64,000 nt of DNA, taken from NCBI RefSeq assembly GCF_039529295.1, contig NZ_BAAAMN010000016.1, positions 97,835 through 161,834 on the forward strand, written 5' to 3'. The DNA is from Yaniella flava. GTDB lineage: Bacteria > Actinomycetota > Actinomycetes > Actinomycetales > Micrococcaceae. The position numbers were made by a program, and so were the translations under genes. Positions 9,199 to 17,239 of the stretch are shown here, piece after piece (the stretch's first letter is position 1; each line of letters begins with the position of its first letter). Below the pieces are notes generated by a model. That model was not told the origin of the DNA. It was given only the letters and a program-made list of their open reading frames with translations, and searched no databases.

Positions 9199-9708
9199 CT
9201 AGCGCTTCCTTGAAAAAAAGGTCTGCAATAACTGACCGCACTCTTCTGCGAGCACACCACCGACAACTTCGACCTGATGATTCAGTCGAGGTTCGCGCAG
9301 CACATCTAATACTGATCCGGCGGCGCCGGTCTTGGGCTCCCATGCACCAAACACCACTCGTGGCAGACGGGCTAGCACGATGGCTCCGGCACACATCGAG
9401 CATGGTTCTAGGGTGACGACCAGGGTGCAATCGGCTAGTTCCCAGCTGGAACTGCTAAGTGTCTCGACGGCAATGGAGATAGCAACCATCTCGGCGTGAC
9501 GTGTGGGGTCCTGGGACCGTCGAGTCGCATTGGCCCCGGTGGCCACCAGCTGGCCGTCAGGGGCAAAAATTGCGGCACCGATGGGCACGTCGTCGGTACT
9601 CGCTGCAGTGTGGGCAGCGGCGAGGGCCTGACGCATCCACGTTTCAAGGTGGTGCTGGGACGGCAACGGTGTAGTACTCGAAGTAGTCACACAAGTACTG
9701 TAGATCAT
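9199..9708 (-). CDS. tadA: tRNA-specific adenosine deaminase TadA
   Basis: A 169-residue cytidine/deoxycytidylate-deaminase fold enzyme that converts adenosine-34 to inosine in tRNA-Arg(ACG). That tRNA is encoded in this window at 16782-16855. The zinc/catalytic residues are visible: HAE (His71, Glu73) and PCSMCAGA (Cys103, Cys106). The N-terminal helix TWMRQALAAA is typical. The start is uncertain: GTG 9711 and ATG 9708 are adjacent with no Shine-Dalgarno, and the first 17 residues are poorly conserved-looking. The gene is divergent from upp and convergent with the frameshifted gene. Confidence 0.92.
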   Translation of the reverse strand: MIYSTCVTTSSTTPLPSQHHLETWMRQALAAAHTAASTDDVPIGAAIFAPDGQLVATGANATRRSQDPTRHAEMVAISIAVETLSSSSWELADCTLVVTLEPCSMCAGAIVLARLPRVVFGAWEPKTGAAGSVLDVLREPRLNHQVEVVGGVLAEECGQLLQTFFSRKR

Positions 9709-9713
9709 CACGC

Positions 9714-9719
9714 TAAACT
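9714..9719 (+). promoter_or_regulatory. -10 box of leaderless upp promoter
   Basis: TAAACT lies six bases before the upp ATG, with no Shine-Dalgarno between. It overlaps the divergent tadA start region, so the two promoters must be closely packed. Confidence 0.6.
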
Positions 9720-9725
9720 GACTCT

Positions 9726-10361
9726 ATGCATGTTCATTTGGTAGACCATCCGCTGCTTGCCCACAAATTGACGGTCCTGCGTAAACAAGAGACCCCGTCG
9801 ATGATTTTTCGACAGGTTACCGAAGAGCTTGTCATGCTGCTCGCCTACGAGGCGACCCGCGAGCTGGCAGTCGACGACGTCGAGATCGAAACCCCCGTCA
9901 CCGCGACCACGGGCAAAGAGATTGCCCGACCGAGGCCCCTCGTCGTACCGATCTTGCGTGCCGGCTTGGGCATGCTCGACGGCATGGTTCGCATGGCGCC
10001 GACCGCAGAGGTCGGCTTTTTGGGAATGATTCGGGATGACGAGACGCTGAATATCGTGACCTATGCTGAGCGTCTGCCCAAAGATCTCTCCGGCCGTCAC
10101 GTGTTCCTGCTCGATCCAATGCTGGCGACGGGCGGAACACTCGCCGAGGCCGTGCGTTTCCTGTATGAACGCAATGCACGCCAAGTGTCTGCAATCTGTT
10201 TGCTGGCCGCGCCTGAGGGGATTAAACATCTCGAGGATAACCTTGCTGACATTGACGTGAATCTCTACGTTGCCGCCATCGACGAGCGCCTCGATGAAAA
10301 CGCCTACATCGTCCCGGGGCTCGGTGACGCGGGTGACCGCTTATACGGCGTCGCAGACTAA
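9726..10361 (+). CDS. upp: Uracil phosphoribosyltransferase
   Basis: A 211-residue cytosolic enzyme that makes UMP from uracil and PRPP for pyrimidine salvage. The PRPP-binding motif DPMLATGGT is at residues 130-138, the N-terminal PSMIFRQVTEEL block and VPILRAGLGMLDG are present, and the C-terminal uracil-binding region YIVPGLGDAGDRLYG is intact. The length is typical. Translation probably begins on a leaderless mRNA. Confidence 0.97.
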   Translation: MHVHLVDHPLLAHKLTVLRKQETPSMIFRQVTEELVMLLAYEATRELAVDDVEIETPVTATTGKEIARPRPLVVPILRAGLGMLDGMVRMAPTAEVGFLGMIRDDETLNIVTYAERLPKDLSGRHVFLLDPMLATGGTLAEAVRFLYERNARQVSAICLLAAPEGIKHLEDNLADIDVNLYVAAIDERLDENAYIVPGLGDAGDRLYGVAD

Positions 10362-10366
10362 GCCTT

Positions 10367-10378
10367 ATACAGCTGTAT
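10367..10378. repeat. ATACAGCTGTAT perfect palindrome downstream of upp
   Basis: A 12-bp perfect inverted repeat immediately after the upp stop, in the 230-bp interval before the winged-helix regulator gene. It lacks a loop and T-run, so it looks more like a protein-binding site than a terminator. No regulator can be named. Confidence 0.35.
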
Positions 10379-10480
10379 TGGCCGCGATGTAGCTAAGAAT
10401 TCGAATGTTACACGTGAGTTTCATCACTTAATGTGCGCAAAAGTCCAAATAGTGAGATGATTTGAGGGTGCCCGTTTGCG

Positions 10481-10498
10481 TTACGCGACCATTACGCG
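10481..10498 (+). promoter_or_regulatory. TTACGCG direct repeats, putative OmpR-type binding site
   Basis: Two exact TTACGCG heptamers start 11 bp apart (10481 and 10492), about 95 bp before the ATG of the winged-helix gene. OmpR/PhoB-type regulators bind 6-7-bp direct repeats at 11-bp spacing, so this may be an autoregulatory site. Confidence 0.45.
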
Positions 10499-10591
10499 TC
10501 AATGTTGGGGTAACAGATACCGGTTCGAGTCAGGTTAGGCTCGAGCGTCATCGGTGCTCATCACCGTTTAGTTTGTTGAAGGAATAACTCT

Positions 10592-11356
10592 ATGACAAGC
10601 GCGCCCCAGCAAGGTTACGTTCACGTTTCGGTTCGTAATGCACAACGCCGAGCAGAGCGAGTACAAGCTTATCGGGAGGCGGATCAGGCTCGACTCAGAG
10701 CAGTTCCTTCAGATGAGACCCCGGCCGTCGCCGAAAACGGCGTGAGTCCGGTGCATATGGAAACTGAAGCCCGCGGATTCGTATTATACGTGGGCATGGA
10801 CGAGCAAGCCGCCCTTGCCGCAGGCACCTCGTTGACACGTTTAGCCAACGAACTTCGCCACTACGTTGAAACCCTTGTTCCCGGTGCAGACTCCTATGCC
10901 GCAGTGGCCATCGCGCCGGCTGATGCAACCGGTGACGACCTCGACGTGGTTCGTCAGGTCACCGCTGACCCCACGATTCAACAGGCTATCTCTCCTGAAC
11001 TTGCTGCGGCTCCGGCTCCAGTGTCCACCCGTCAACCGGGTGTACTCATTGATCTTGCGCGCCGGGAAGTCCTGCTGGACGGCGAACCGCTCAACCTTAC
11101 CTACAAGGAATTTGAGCTGTTGAACTACCTGGTGGAAAACGGTGGTCGTACCGTCAACCGGGAGGAATTGCTCGGCACCCTGTGGGACGTAACCGAAGAG
11201 GTGCCAAACGAGCGCACCATCGACGTCCACATTCGCCGTCTGCGAGCAAAACTGGGTCGACTCTCCGGCACAGTGCGCACCGTACGCGGTCAGGGCTACC
11301 GCTTCTACGAACACCCAGAAGTGGTTGTTTGGGCAGCGCCCGAATACTCCATCTAA
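10592..11356 (+). CDS. Orphan winged-helix transcriptional regulator (OmpR-type DNA-binding domain, no receiver)
   Basis: A 254-residue protein. Residues about 150-245 are a Trans_reg_C winged helix (LTYKEFELLNYLVENGGRTVNREELLG..., then ERTIDVHIRRLRAKL and VRTVRGQGYRF). The first 145 residues show no receiver domain, no phospho-acceptor aspartate motif and no membrane helix. They include a low-complexity linker (AAAPAPVSTRQ). No sensor kinase is adjacent. GAAGGA lies upstream of ATG 10592. It is probably controlled by a signal other than phosphotransfer. Similar proteins occur in Micrococcales but I cannot name its regulon. Confidence 0.8.
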   Translation: MTSAPQQGYVHVSVRNAQRRAERVQAYREADQARLRAVPSDETPAVAENGVSPVHMETEARGFVLYVGMDEQAALAAGTSLTRLANELRHYVETLVPGADSYAAVAIAPADATGDDLDVVRQVTADPTIQQAISPELAAAPAPVSTRQPGVLIDLARREVLLDGEPLNLTYKEFELLNYLVENGGRTVNREELLGTLWDVTEEVPNERTIDVHIRRLRAKLGRLSGTVRTVRGQGYRFYEHPEVVVWAAPEYSI

Positions 11357-11438
11357 ACTTTCATCCGTCATCTGACCACTGCGGTCACGCGTACTCCGGG
11401 GTAGACTTCTAGCGAAGCATTCGGAAGGAGCGGCCCCA

Positions 11439-11939
11439 ATGGCGAGTCGAGACCCACTGCAGTTTTATTTAGATAAATCGAACCCTGACGCGTGGAAAGC
11501 CGTCCTGCGATTATCCAAAGCAGTAGGTGACGATGCTCGTGCAGCAGGACTCTCGGACCAACTCATCGAATTGGTGAACCTTCGCGTTTCTCAGCTTAAC
11601 GGCTGCGCGTATTGTCTCGATCTACACACCCGCTATGCCATCAAAGCGGGCGTATCAGATCAACGTCTTGGCGCCCTCGCAGCCTGGTGGGAAGCCGAAG
11701 ACCTCTACACGCCAGTAGAGCGCACCTCGCTGTACCTGGCCCAACAAGCCACCGACATTTCCGATATCGAATCGGTACAGGCTGCTCAACTTGTGGCGTC
11801 CGGAGTGCTGACTGACGAACAGTACGCGGCCGTCCAGTGGATCGCGATGGTCATGAACCTGACGAACCGCATCTCGATTCTGTCGCATCATCAAGTACGT
11901 CCCAACAGCGCAACGCGAGCAGCTCTGGAAGAGTCATGA
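11439..11939 (+). CDS. AhpD-like carboxymuconolactone decarboxylase-family protein
   Basis: A 166-residue protein with the alkylhydroperoxidase AhpD core. The redox motif NGCAYCLDLHTR carries CxxC at Cys56/Cys59 and a histidine at 63, followed by the helical pair typical of the family. Such proteins reduce peroxides or act as thiol oxidoreductases. GGAGCGG lies upstream of the ATG. The stop overlaps the pirin start (ATGA). It heads a five-gene run whose members (pirin, GNATs, SixA-like) suggest stress-related rather than catabolic roles; this is inference. Confidence 0.85.
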   Translation: MASRDPLQFYLDKSNPDAWKAVLRLSKAVGDDARAAGLSDQLIELVNLRVSQLNGCAYCLDLHTRYAIKAGVSDQRLGALAAWWEAEDLYTPVERTSLYLAQQATDISDIESVQAAQLVASGVLTDEQYAAVQWIAMVMNLTNRISILSHHQVRPNSATRAALEES

Positions 11940-13090
11940 CAAACCTGGACCCCAACCCAGAATTGGTCGATTTCAACGCCCCGGCTAATGCTGAAGGCCT
12001 AGCCACGGGATTCGAAGAGAAACTCGGCACTGACTACATCGTTGAGGTGCTCGAGCCGCGAGCAGTGCCACTGGGTGGCCCACGCGCCATGACCGTCCAG
12101 CGCACCATTCCGCAGCGAGCACGATCCCTCATTGGTGCCTGGTGTTTTCTGGATTACTTTGGTCCCGACGACGTGACAACGTCTGGCGGTATGCATGTTC
12201 CGCGTCACCCGCACACCGGGCTGGCAACCGTGTCCTGGTTATTTCAAGGACGCGTCGACCATATCGATTCGGCCGGAAACTGGGCTTTGGTACGTCCCGG
12301 CGAAGTGAACTTGATGAACGCCGGCTACGGCATTACCCACTCCGAAGACTCGACCGATGACACCTCTGTATTGCACGGCGTCCAACTCTGGTACGCGTTC
12401 CCGAAACAACACCGTTTCGGCGAACCACACTTAGACCAGCACCGGGCGCAGGTTGTTCGTGGCGATGGCTGGGAGGCCAAAGTTGCGATCGGCTCACTGT
12501 TGGGAGTGACCTCCCCGGTCAAAACCTATAGCCCGCTGTCGGCCGCGGAAATCTCGTTGGAACCCCACACCACACTCGAAATTGATGTTCCCGCGGAGTA
12601 TGAACACGGCCTGCTCGCCGTGGACTGTACCGCAGATTTTTGCGGTGCGACCATTGAACAGGACCATTTGGGTTACTTGGGTACGGGCGTGACGAGATTA
12701 CAAGTGCGTTCAGCAGACAGCCCCATACGAGTCATGCTCATCGGTGGGGAACCGCTCAACGAAGACATTGTGATGTGGTGGAACTTCGTCGGCCGCTCCC
12801 ACGAGGAAATCGAGTTGTGGCGCCAGCGGTACCAACAAGAAATGGGTTTCGACGCGGCGTCCCAGAGTTCGCCGTTACGGGGCCGTACCATCACCGAACC
12901 GATCTCCGGGCCACTGCTAGACGAACTCGTGTCCACGACGTACGCGGATGACACGAGTTTCCCGCAGTTTGGCCAGTTCCCGCCGGATCAGCCGGCACCG
13001 CTTCCAGCGCCCGGACTGCCCACCGTGGCGATGAAACCGCGACAAAATCCGCCAACCGTCGCACGCCGCAAGAACGAGGAGGACGCATGA
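11936..13090 (+). CDS. Pirin-family cupin protein
   Basis: A 384-residue bicupin of the pirin family. The N-terminal cupin shows the GGMHVPRHPHTGLATVSWLFQG metal-binding segment (His pairs) and PGEVNLMNAGYGITHSE, both pirin hallmarks. The C-terminal cupin follows, with the LIGGEPLNEDIVMWWNFVGRS block. The last 80 residues are proline-rich and unlike the core. ATG 11936 overlaps the upstream stop by 4 nt; the frame remains open to 11837, but this start is preferred because of coupling and GGAAGAG. Pirins include quercetin dioxygenases and redox sensors; the activity here is not assigned. Confidence 0.9.
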   Translation: MTNLDPNPELVDFNAPANAEGLATGFEEKLGTDYIVEVLEPRAVPLGGPRAMTVQRTIPQRARSLIGAWCFLDYFGPDDVTTSGGMHVPRHPHTGLATVSWLFQGRVDHIDSAGNWALVRPGEVNLMNAGYGITHSEDSTDDTSVLHGVQLWYAFPKQHRFGEPHLDQHRAQVVRGDGWEAKVAIGSLLGVTSPVKTYSPLSAAEISLEPHTTLEIDVPAEYEHGLLAVDCTADFCGATIEQDHLGYLGTGVTRLQVRSADSPIRVMLIGGEPLNEDIVMWWNFVGRSHEEIELWRQRYQQEMGFDAASQSSPLRGRTITEPISGPLLDELVSTTYADDTSFPQFGQFPPDQPAPLPAPGLPTVAMKPRQNPPTVARRKNEEDA

Positions 13091-13422
13091 CTTCCACCGA
13101 CAATCCTAAATTCATTCACCACGACGGATACATCGGCATGATGGTTGATGATTCTGAGACCCTTGCTGCCCACGAAGTGTATAAAGATCACCAGGCAGCC
13201 GACGGGACCAAGCAGCGGGCGTTCGTGTCCACTGTCGTGGATGAAAACTATCGCGGTGCCGGACTGGCCGGAAAGCTGGTCAAATACTCACTGGACGATG
13301 CGCTTGAGCGAGGCTTCCGCATCATTGCAATTTGTCCGTATGTGAAGAATTGGATCGAAAAACAAGACGACCCACGGTATGCACAGGCCAGCGATACCCC
13401 GCGGCCCGAGCATTTCGAGTAA
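13087..13422 (+). CDS. Small GNAT-family acetyltransferase, copy 1
   Basis: A 111-residue compact GNAT protein of the YidJ/COG2388 type. It has the acetyl-CoA pyrophosphate loop in VDENYRGAGLAGKLVKYSLDDAL (residues about 52-76) and the C-terminal strand-helix IIAICPYVKNWIEKQ typical of this subgroup. ATG 13087 overlaps the pirin stop by 4 nt. It is a paralogue of the next gene. The substrate is unknown. Confidence 0.85.
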   Translation: MTSTDNPKFIHHDGYIGMMVDDSETLAAHEVYKDHQAADGTKQRAFVSTVVDENYRGAGLAGKLVKYSLDDALERGFRIIAICPYVKNWIEKQDDPRYAQASDTPRPEHFE

Positions 13423-13429
13423 GGCAATC

Positions 13430-13762
13430 ATGACAGAACCACGTTGGTTTCGTGACGACGACTCATTTGGTGTGCTTGATGACCACGACGAGGTCATTGG
13501 ACGCAACCTGTACCGCGACGTTGAAAATCCCGCTGGGACAAAGCAGCGCGTTTTCCCGGGAGTTTTTGTTCATCCCGATCACCGAGGTGTCGGGTTAGCG
13601 TCACAACTGGTCAAGCATTCCATCGATATCAGTCTTGACGAGGGCTTCCGCATCGTACCCATTTGCCCGTATGTCGCCGAATGGATGCGAGAGCACGACG
13701 GGGGTTCCTATATGCAATACCGTGACGAACCGGGAGCGGAACACTTTAATGAATCCAACTGA
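13430..13762 (+). CDS. Small GNAT-family acetyltransferase, copy 2
   Basis: A 110-residue paralogue of the preceding gene. Both share GTKQRxF, HRGVGLASQLVKHSID (CoA loop), EGFRIxxICPYV and an EHF near the C-terminus, which indicates tandem duplication followed by divergence. ATG 13430 is chosen with AAGG at 13421; the frame opens earlier at 13379 inside copy 1. The 3' end overlaps the next gene by 14 nt. Confidence 0.85.
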   Translation: MTEPRWFRDDDSFGVLDDHDEVIGRNLYRDVENPAGTKQRVFPGVFVHPDHRGVGLASQLVKHSIDISLDEGFRIVPICPYVAEWMREHDGGSYMQYRDEPGAEHFNESN

Positions 13763-14267
13763 TCGCAAACGACTCATCATCCTGCGGCACGGCAAAGCGG
13801 CCTACCCGCCCGTGCCCGACCATGAGCGCCCACTGGCAAACAGAGGCAACACCGAAGCACCTGCCGCTGGTAGATGGCTGGTCGAGCAAGGGGTGTACCC
13901 GGATGCAATTATCACGTCCGATGCGGTGCGCACCCGTCAGACCACCACGTGGGTGATGAACGAATTCGGTGATACAGCGCCGACCCCGTACCTGGACTCG
14001 CGCTTGTATCACGCCTCAGCAACCGATGCTCTGGCAGTCATTAATGAAACCGAAGAGCAAGTGCGCACACTATTGGTTGTGGGGCATATGCCCTGGGTCC
14101 AAGATCTCGGCATGCGCTTGGCATCAGTCGATTCGAATGAAAAAGCCGTCATCGATATGGCGGAACGCTACCCGACGTTGGGCATGATGGTTTTCGAGAT
14201 ACCTGGCGAATGGGCAAGTCTTGATGGTCGCGACGCCGACATGACACACTTCGTGGTCCCTCGCTAA
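13749..14267 (+). CDS. SixA-like histidine phosphatase
   Basis: A 172-residue member of the histidine phosphatase superfamily. The catalytic RHG motif is in LIILRHGKAAYP near the N-terminus, and the second histidine in LLVVGHMPWVQDL. The arrangement (HERPLANRGNTEA) matches SixA, a phosphohistidine phosphatase that acts on His-containing phosphotransfer proteins. ATG 13749 lies inside the upstream gene (14-nt overlap). A longer open frame from 13635 is the shadow of the GNAT gene. Confidence 0.85.
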   Translation: MNPTDRKRLIILRHGKAAYPPVPDHERPLANRGNTEAPAAGRWLVEQGVYPDAIITSDAVRTRQTTTWVMNEFGDTAPTPYLDSRLYHASATDALAVINETEEQVRTLLVVGHMPWVQDLGMRLASVDSNEKAVIDMAERYPTLGMMVFEIPGEWASLDGRDADMTHFVVPR

Positions 14268-14422
14268 GTTCTACGTCGCCGAGCCATCGTCAACACCACG
14301 ACGAGCGCTGCCACCAAGGAAATGACCATGAGCGATGCGGCGAGCCACAACGGCAATGGCACAAATAGAGTCACCGACATCGCGATGATGGCGACACCTA
14401 AGAGAATTCGTTGCCAGAACAT
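14264..14422 (-). CDS. 52-residue two-helix membrane protein
   Basis: A short reverse-strand gene. It begins MFWQRILLGVAIIAM, has two hydrophobic stretches (about residues 5-22 and 25-45) and ends in a positively charged MARRRRT tail, a plausible inner-membrane topology. TAGTGT lies six bases before the ATG with no Shine-Dalgarno, suggesting a leaderless transcript. It is convergent with the SixA-like gene (4-nt overlap). The function is unknown. Confidence 0.55.
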   Translation of the reverse strand: MFWQRILLGVAIIAMSVTLFVPLPLWLAASLMVISLVAALVVVLTMARRRRT

Positions 14423-14442
14423 AGTGACACACTACTGCACGG

Positions 14443-16527
14443 TCACAGTATTGCATCCCAGTAGGTGTTGCGAACTGGCGTCTGGGACGGGTCCAACCAT
14501 GCAGCCGGCTTCCAATAGAGTTGACCGTTGCCGTCGAACACTGGAGCCCACACGTTCTGATGCACAAGCGTGTGGCAACTTGGACACAACAGCGTCATGT
14601 TTTCTGTACTTGTCTTGCCACCGTGGGCCCACCAAATGAGATGATGACCATCGGTATAGGCGACCGGTGTCCTGCAATCTGGAATGGAACAGGCTCCCAA
14701 ATTGGCGAGCTCTCGTTTTACCTGCACGGGGTAGGTTCGACTCGCTCGACCACGATCCAGCAGTACACCGCCGGTTCCTAGAACTTGCGGGATGACTTCG
14801 GCATCGCACAGTTGTGCCCGGAGTGCTTGAGGCGCAGTGGTGCCACTGTTCGCAGTGCGGGATATGAACGGATGGCCCCGCTGGAGCTTCGGAATACGCA
14901 GTCTCCCCTCCCTGCCCGTAGCGTCCGACAGGTCGATTTCGATCAGCGTCGTACCGTCATCGTTGACGGTGTCGATGAGCTGTTCCGGTGCCAGTGCAAT
15001 TCCCTGTAAGAACCTGGGTGGTCCCGTATCGAAACCTGCCATCCCGGGAGGTCTTCGGTAGTCATCTGGGAGGTGGAACTGTTCCGGTAAACGCTCGGCG
15101 AGCAGATCACTCAAGGTTTGATAATCCAAGGCGACTCGAAGCTGCGTTGGTGCGCCACCGAATAACGACAACCCCTGAACGGAGGGATCGAGTCGTCCTG
15201 TGGCTCGTAAGTGTGCAAAGTAGATGTCATGGAGCCGCTCGGACCGTGAACGCCTATCGAGGCGGTCCATTTCTTCTTTGGTTAGTTGGCGACCGTCCAT
15301 CGTGACCGCATGAATCTCACGGTCATTGATCGCGGCATCAATATGTTCTTCAGCAGCACCCAAAATCTGGGCAGGTGTCGCGTCGTCGCGCACATCATTC
15401 ATCACATCATTCAGGAAGCTATCAGGATTCGTGGGCCTCGTGGATGCTGGCTTGTTGTCTTCCGTTGACCCTTGCTCGTCGTCAGCATCGAATATTGATG
15501 TTTGATCTGGAGCAGTCTGCGCTGGGGGAGTGCAGTCTTTGGTGAGCAGGTCGTTGGCTGCCTCTTGTGCCTTCTCCGGTGACGAATAATAACGGTTGTG
15601 GTGTGCACGAAAGTTTAGACCGGCGTAGAAGATGCCAAGAAACAGCTCCAAGTTCATGACGTCGGTGACGACCTCGACTTTGAGCTTGCCGTTGACGATG
15701 CGATAACGGAACGAATTTTCGACTTTGTTGAGCACTTCCTGCGGCGGTGGTCCGTCGGAATCGATGATCGCAGCAGTCTGATTCAGGATGTCGTCGGTCA
15801 TCTTTGATAGTTCCGCGGGTTTGACGGTCGTGGCAGCATTGCGGAACGACTCGTCCAACTGTGTGATGACGTCGCGGATATTTTCTGGTGTGAGATGTAC
15901 CGACCGCAAATATTTCGTGACTTGGTTGAGTGACCGGACGATGCTGTCGAGGTTTTCCGGAGGGACCTCACCGGCACGATACGCTTGCGCGACGAGCGGT
16001 AACTGCGGGGCTTGACTGGGTCCTTCGATATTCGAGAGTTCTTGGCGAACGAGTTGAGCGCGATTCTTATATTGCGCAGCCTGCCGTGTTTCAATGCCCA
16101 AGCGGTGGGCAATATAGCTGTGCCCCGTCTGCCACTTTTTTACATTGGTGGGGATACCCAGCACGGTCTCTTTGTCCACCGCAATGGCACGGTCTGTCAT
16201 CTTCGACAGAGTCAGCATGGTGTTATCTAAAGCGCGATTGGTCTGTCGCCAATGATCTAACACCGCGGGGAGTGTTTCATGAACATCTTCAGGAGGAGTC
16301 AGCTCGTAAGGTGCATCGTCTGACGCTGCTGCCCAAGTGGTAGCCCAGTCGGTACCATCGGCATCATGGTACCTCGCGAGTGCTTCGTACCAATCATCAG
16401 GGTGCTCTATTTGCTGGCAGAGGGCGTCGGCTAGCTTTGACATCACGGCCATCTTCATACCTGGCGTCAGATCGTGCAGCGTCTGCTGAGAAATAATGTG
16501 GTCGGTATCTGGCATTGTATCGAGCAT
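14443..16527 (-). CDS. DUF222 / HNH endonuclease domain protein (13E12 repeat type)
   Basis: A 694-residue protein with the DUF222 helical region in the N-terminal and middle part and a C-terminal HNH nuclease domain (about residues 615-657). The metal/catalytic core reads CSIPDC, then DGHHLIWWAHGGKTS, ENMTLLCPSCHTLVHQ. These proteins are abundant in actinobacterial genomes, often as several copies, and their role is unresolved. ATG 16527 is preferred over the upstream frame extension to 16611 because AAGGAGGGTAAC lies just before it. It is not associated here with integrase or transposase genes. Confidence 0.9.
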   Translation of the reverse strand: MLDTMPDTDHIISQQTLHDLTPGMKMAVMSKLADALCQQIEHPDDWYEALARYHDADGTDWATTWAAASDDAPYELTPPEDVHETLPAVLDHWRQTNRALDNTMLTLSKMTDRAIAVDKETVLGIPTNVKKWQTGHSYIAHRLGIETRQAAQYKNRAQLVRQELSNIEGPSQAPQLPLVAQAYRAGEVPPENLDSIVRSLNQVTKYLRSVHLTPENIRDVITQLDESFRNAATTVKPAELSKMTDDILNQTAAIIDSDGPPPQEVLNKVENSFRYRIVNGKLKVEVVTDVMNLELFLGIFYAGLNFRAHHNRYYSSPEKAQEAANDLLTKDCTPPAQTAPDQTSIFDADDEQGSTEDNKPASTRPTNPDSFLNDVMNDVRDDATPAQILGAAEEHIDAAINDREIHAVTMDGRQLTKEEMDRLDRRSRSERLHDIYFAHLRATGRLDPSVQGLSLFGGAPTQLRVALDYQTLSDLLAERLPEQFHLPDDYRRPPGMAGFDTGPPRFLQGIALAPEQLIDTVNDDGTTLIEIDLSDATGREGRLRIPKLQRGHPFISRTANSGTTAPQALRAQLCDAEVIPQVLGTGGVLLDRGRASRTYPVQVKRELANLGACSIPDCRTPVAYTDGHHLIWWAHGGKTSTENMTLLCPSCHTLVHQNVWAPVFDGNGQLYWKPAAWLDPSQTPVRNTYWDAIL

Positions 16528-16708
16528 CGTTACCCTCCTTTCCGATGCACACAACTGTATGAACAATTGCATGAGTGAGTCAGGAAGGAGCGGAGCTCTG
16601 TGGAAAAGCACGAAGAGGATTACGAAACTGTGGATATCAGGTCGGATCCGTGAGCCGAAATGCTATGAGGAATATTCGATCCGAAAAGCACCAGGAATCG
16701 GGAAAACG

Positions 16709-16748
16709 AAAAGCCCCTGAGATCTCATCTGCATCAGATCTCAAGGGC
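16709..16748 (-). terminator. Terminator after tRNA-Arg
   Basis: Stem arms at 16713-16725 and 16736-16748 (13 bp, one mismatch), followed on the minus strand by a T-rich stretch. It lies 34 nt after the tRNA-Arg 3' end. Confidence 0.75.
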
Positions 16749-16781
16749 TCAGGATCCGCATGATAATGCGAAACTTATGAG

Positions 16782-16855
16782 CGCGCCCTAAGGGATTCGA
16801 ACCCCTGACCTTCTGTTCCGTAGACAGACGCTCTATCCAGCTGAGCTAAGGGCGC
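16782..16855 (-). tRNA. tRNA-Arg (anticodon ACG)
   Basis: A 74-nt tRNA on the minus strand. The acceptor stem is GCGCCCT/AGGGCGC with discriminator G, the D-arm GCTCAGCTGGATAGAGC, the anticodon stem-loop TCTGT-CTACGGA-ACAGA (anticodon ACG, to be deaminated to ICG by TadA) and a standard GGTTCGAATCC T-loop. CCA is not encoded. Confidence 0.97.
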
Positions 16856-17239
16856 TGGGCAACGAGATATAACTATACTCGCACTTTTTGAAAATGCAAA
16901 ATCGAAGATCGGCGCTGATCCGAAAACCGACTGTCGCCGTCGAAAAAGTAACTCGAATAGAGATTTTTCGTGCGTACTCGCCGCGAAAAAATACCGAAAT
17001 TGCGCCAAAATCTCTCGACATACCCTCGAAAAGCGGTGGTATCGCTCACTTTTGCTCATGTAGGTGACGAGAATGTTGTCTGGGAGCGAAGTCCTGGTGA
17101 ATCATCTTCCCCAAAGCCGCGAAACAGGCTGCTAAAGTATGCGACATAGACTCTCGTTCCGACCGGAACGGTTCGCAGCACGACGACGTGCTGGTATTGT
17201 CATGCTGCGGTTGGTAAGTCGATACGAAAAAGGATCCAC
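16856..17239. other. 384-bp intergenic region upstream of PEPCK
   Basis: There is no convincing gene. It should hold the tRNA-Arg promoter on the minus strand and the pckG promoter on the plus strand. AAAGGA lies before the pckG ATG. The 16880-17020 part is AT-richer than its surroundings. I see no clear operator repeat. Confidence 0.5.

Noticed and set aside
14443..16527. HNH protein considered as a restriction or mobile-element nuclease
   Set aside because: No methylase, integrase, transposase or repeat flanks it. DUF222-HNH proteins are scattered throughout actinobacterial chromosomes.
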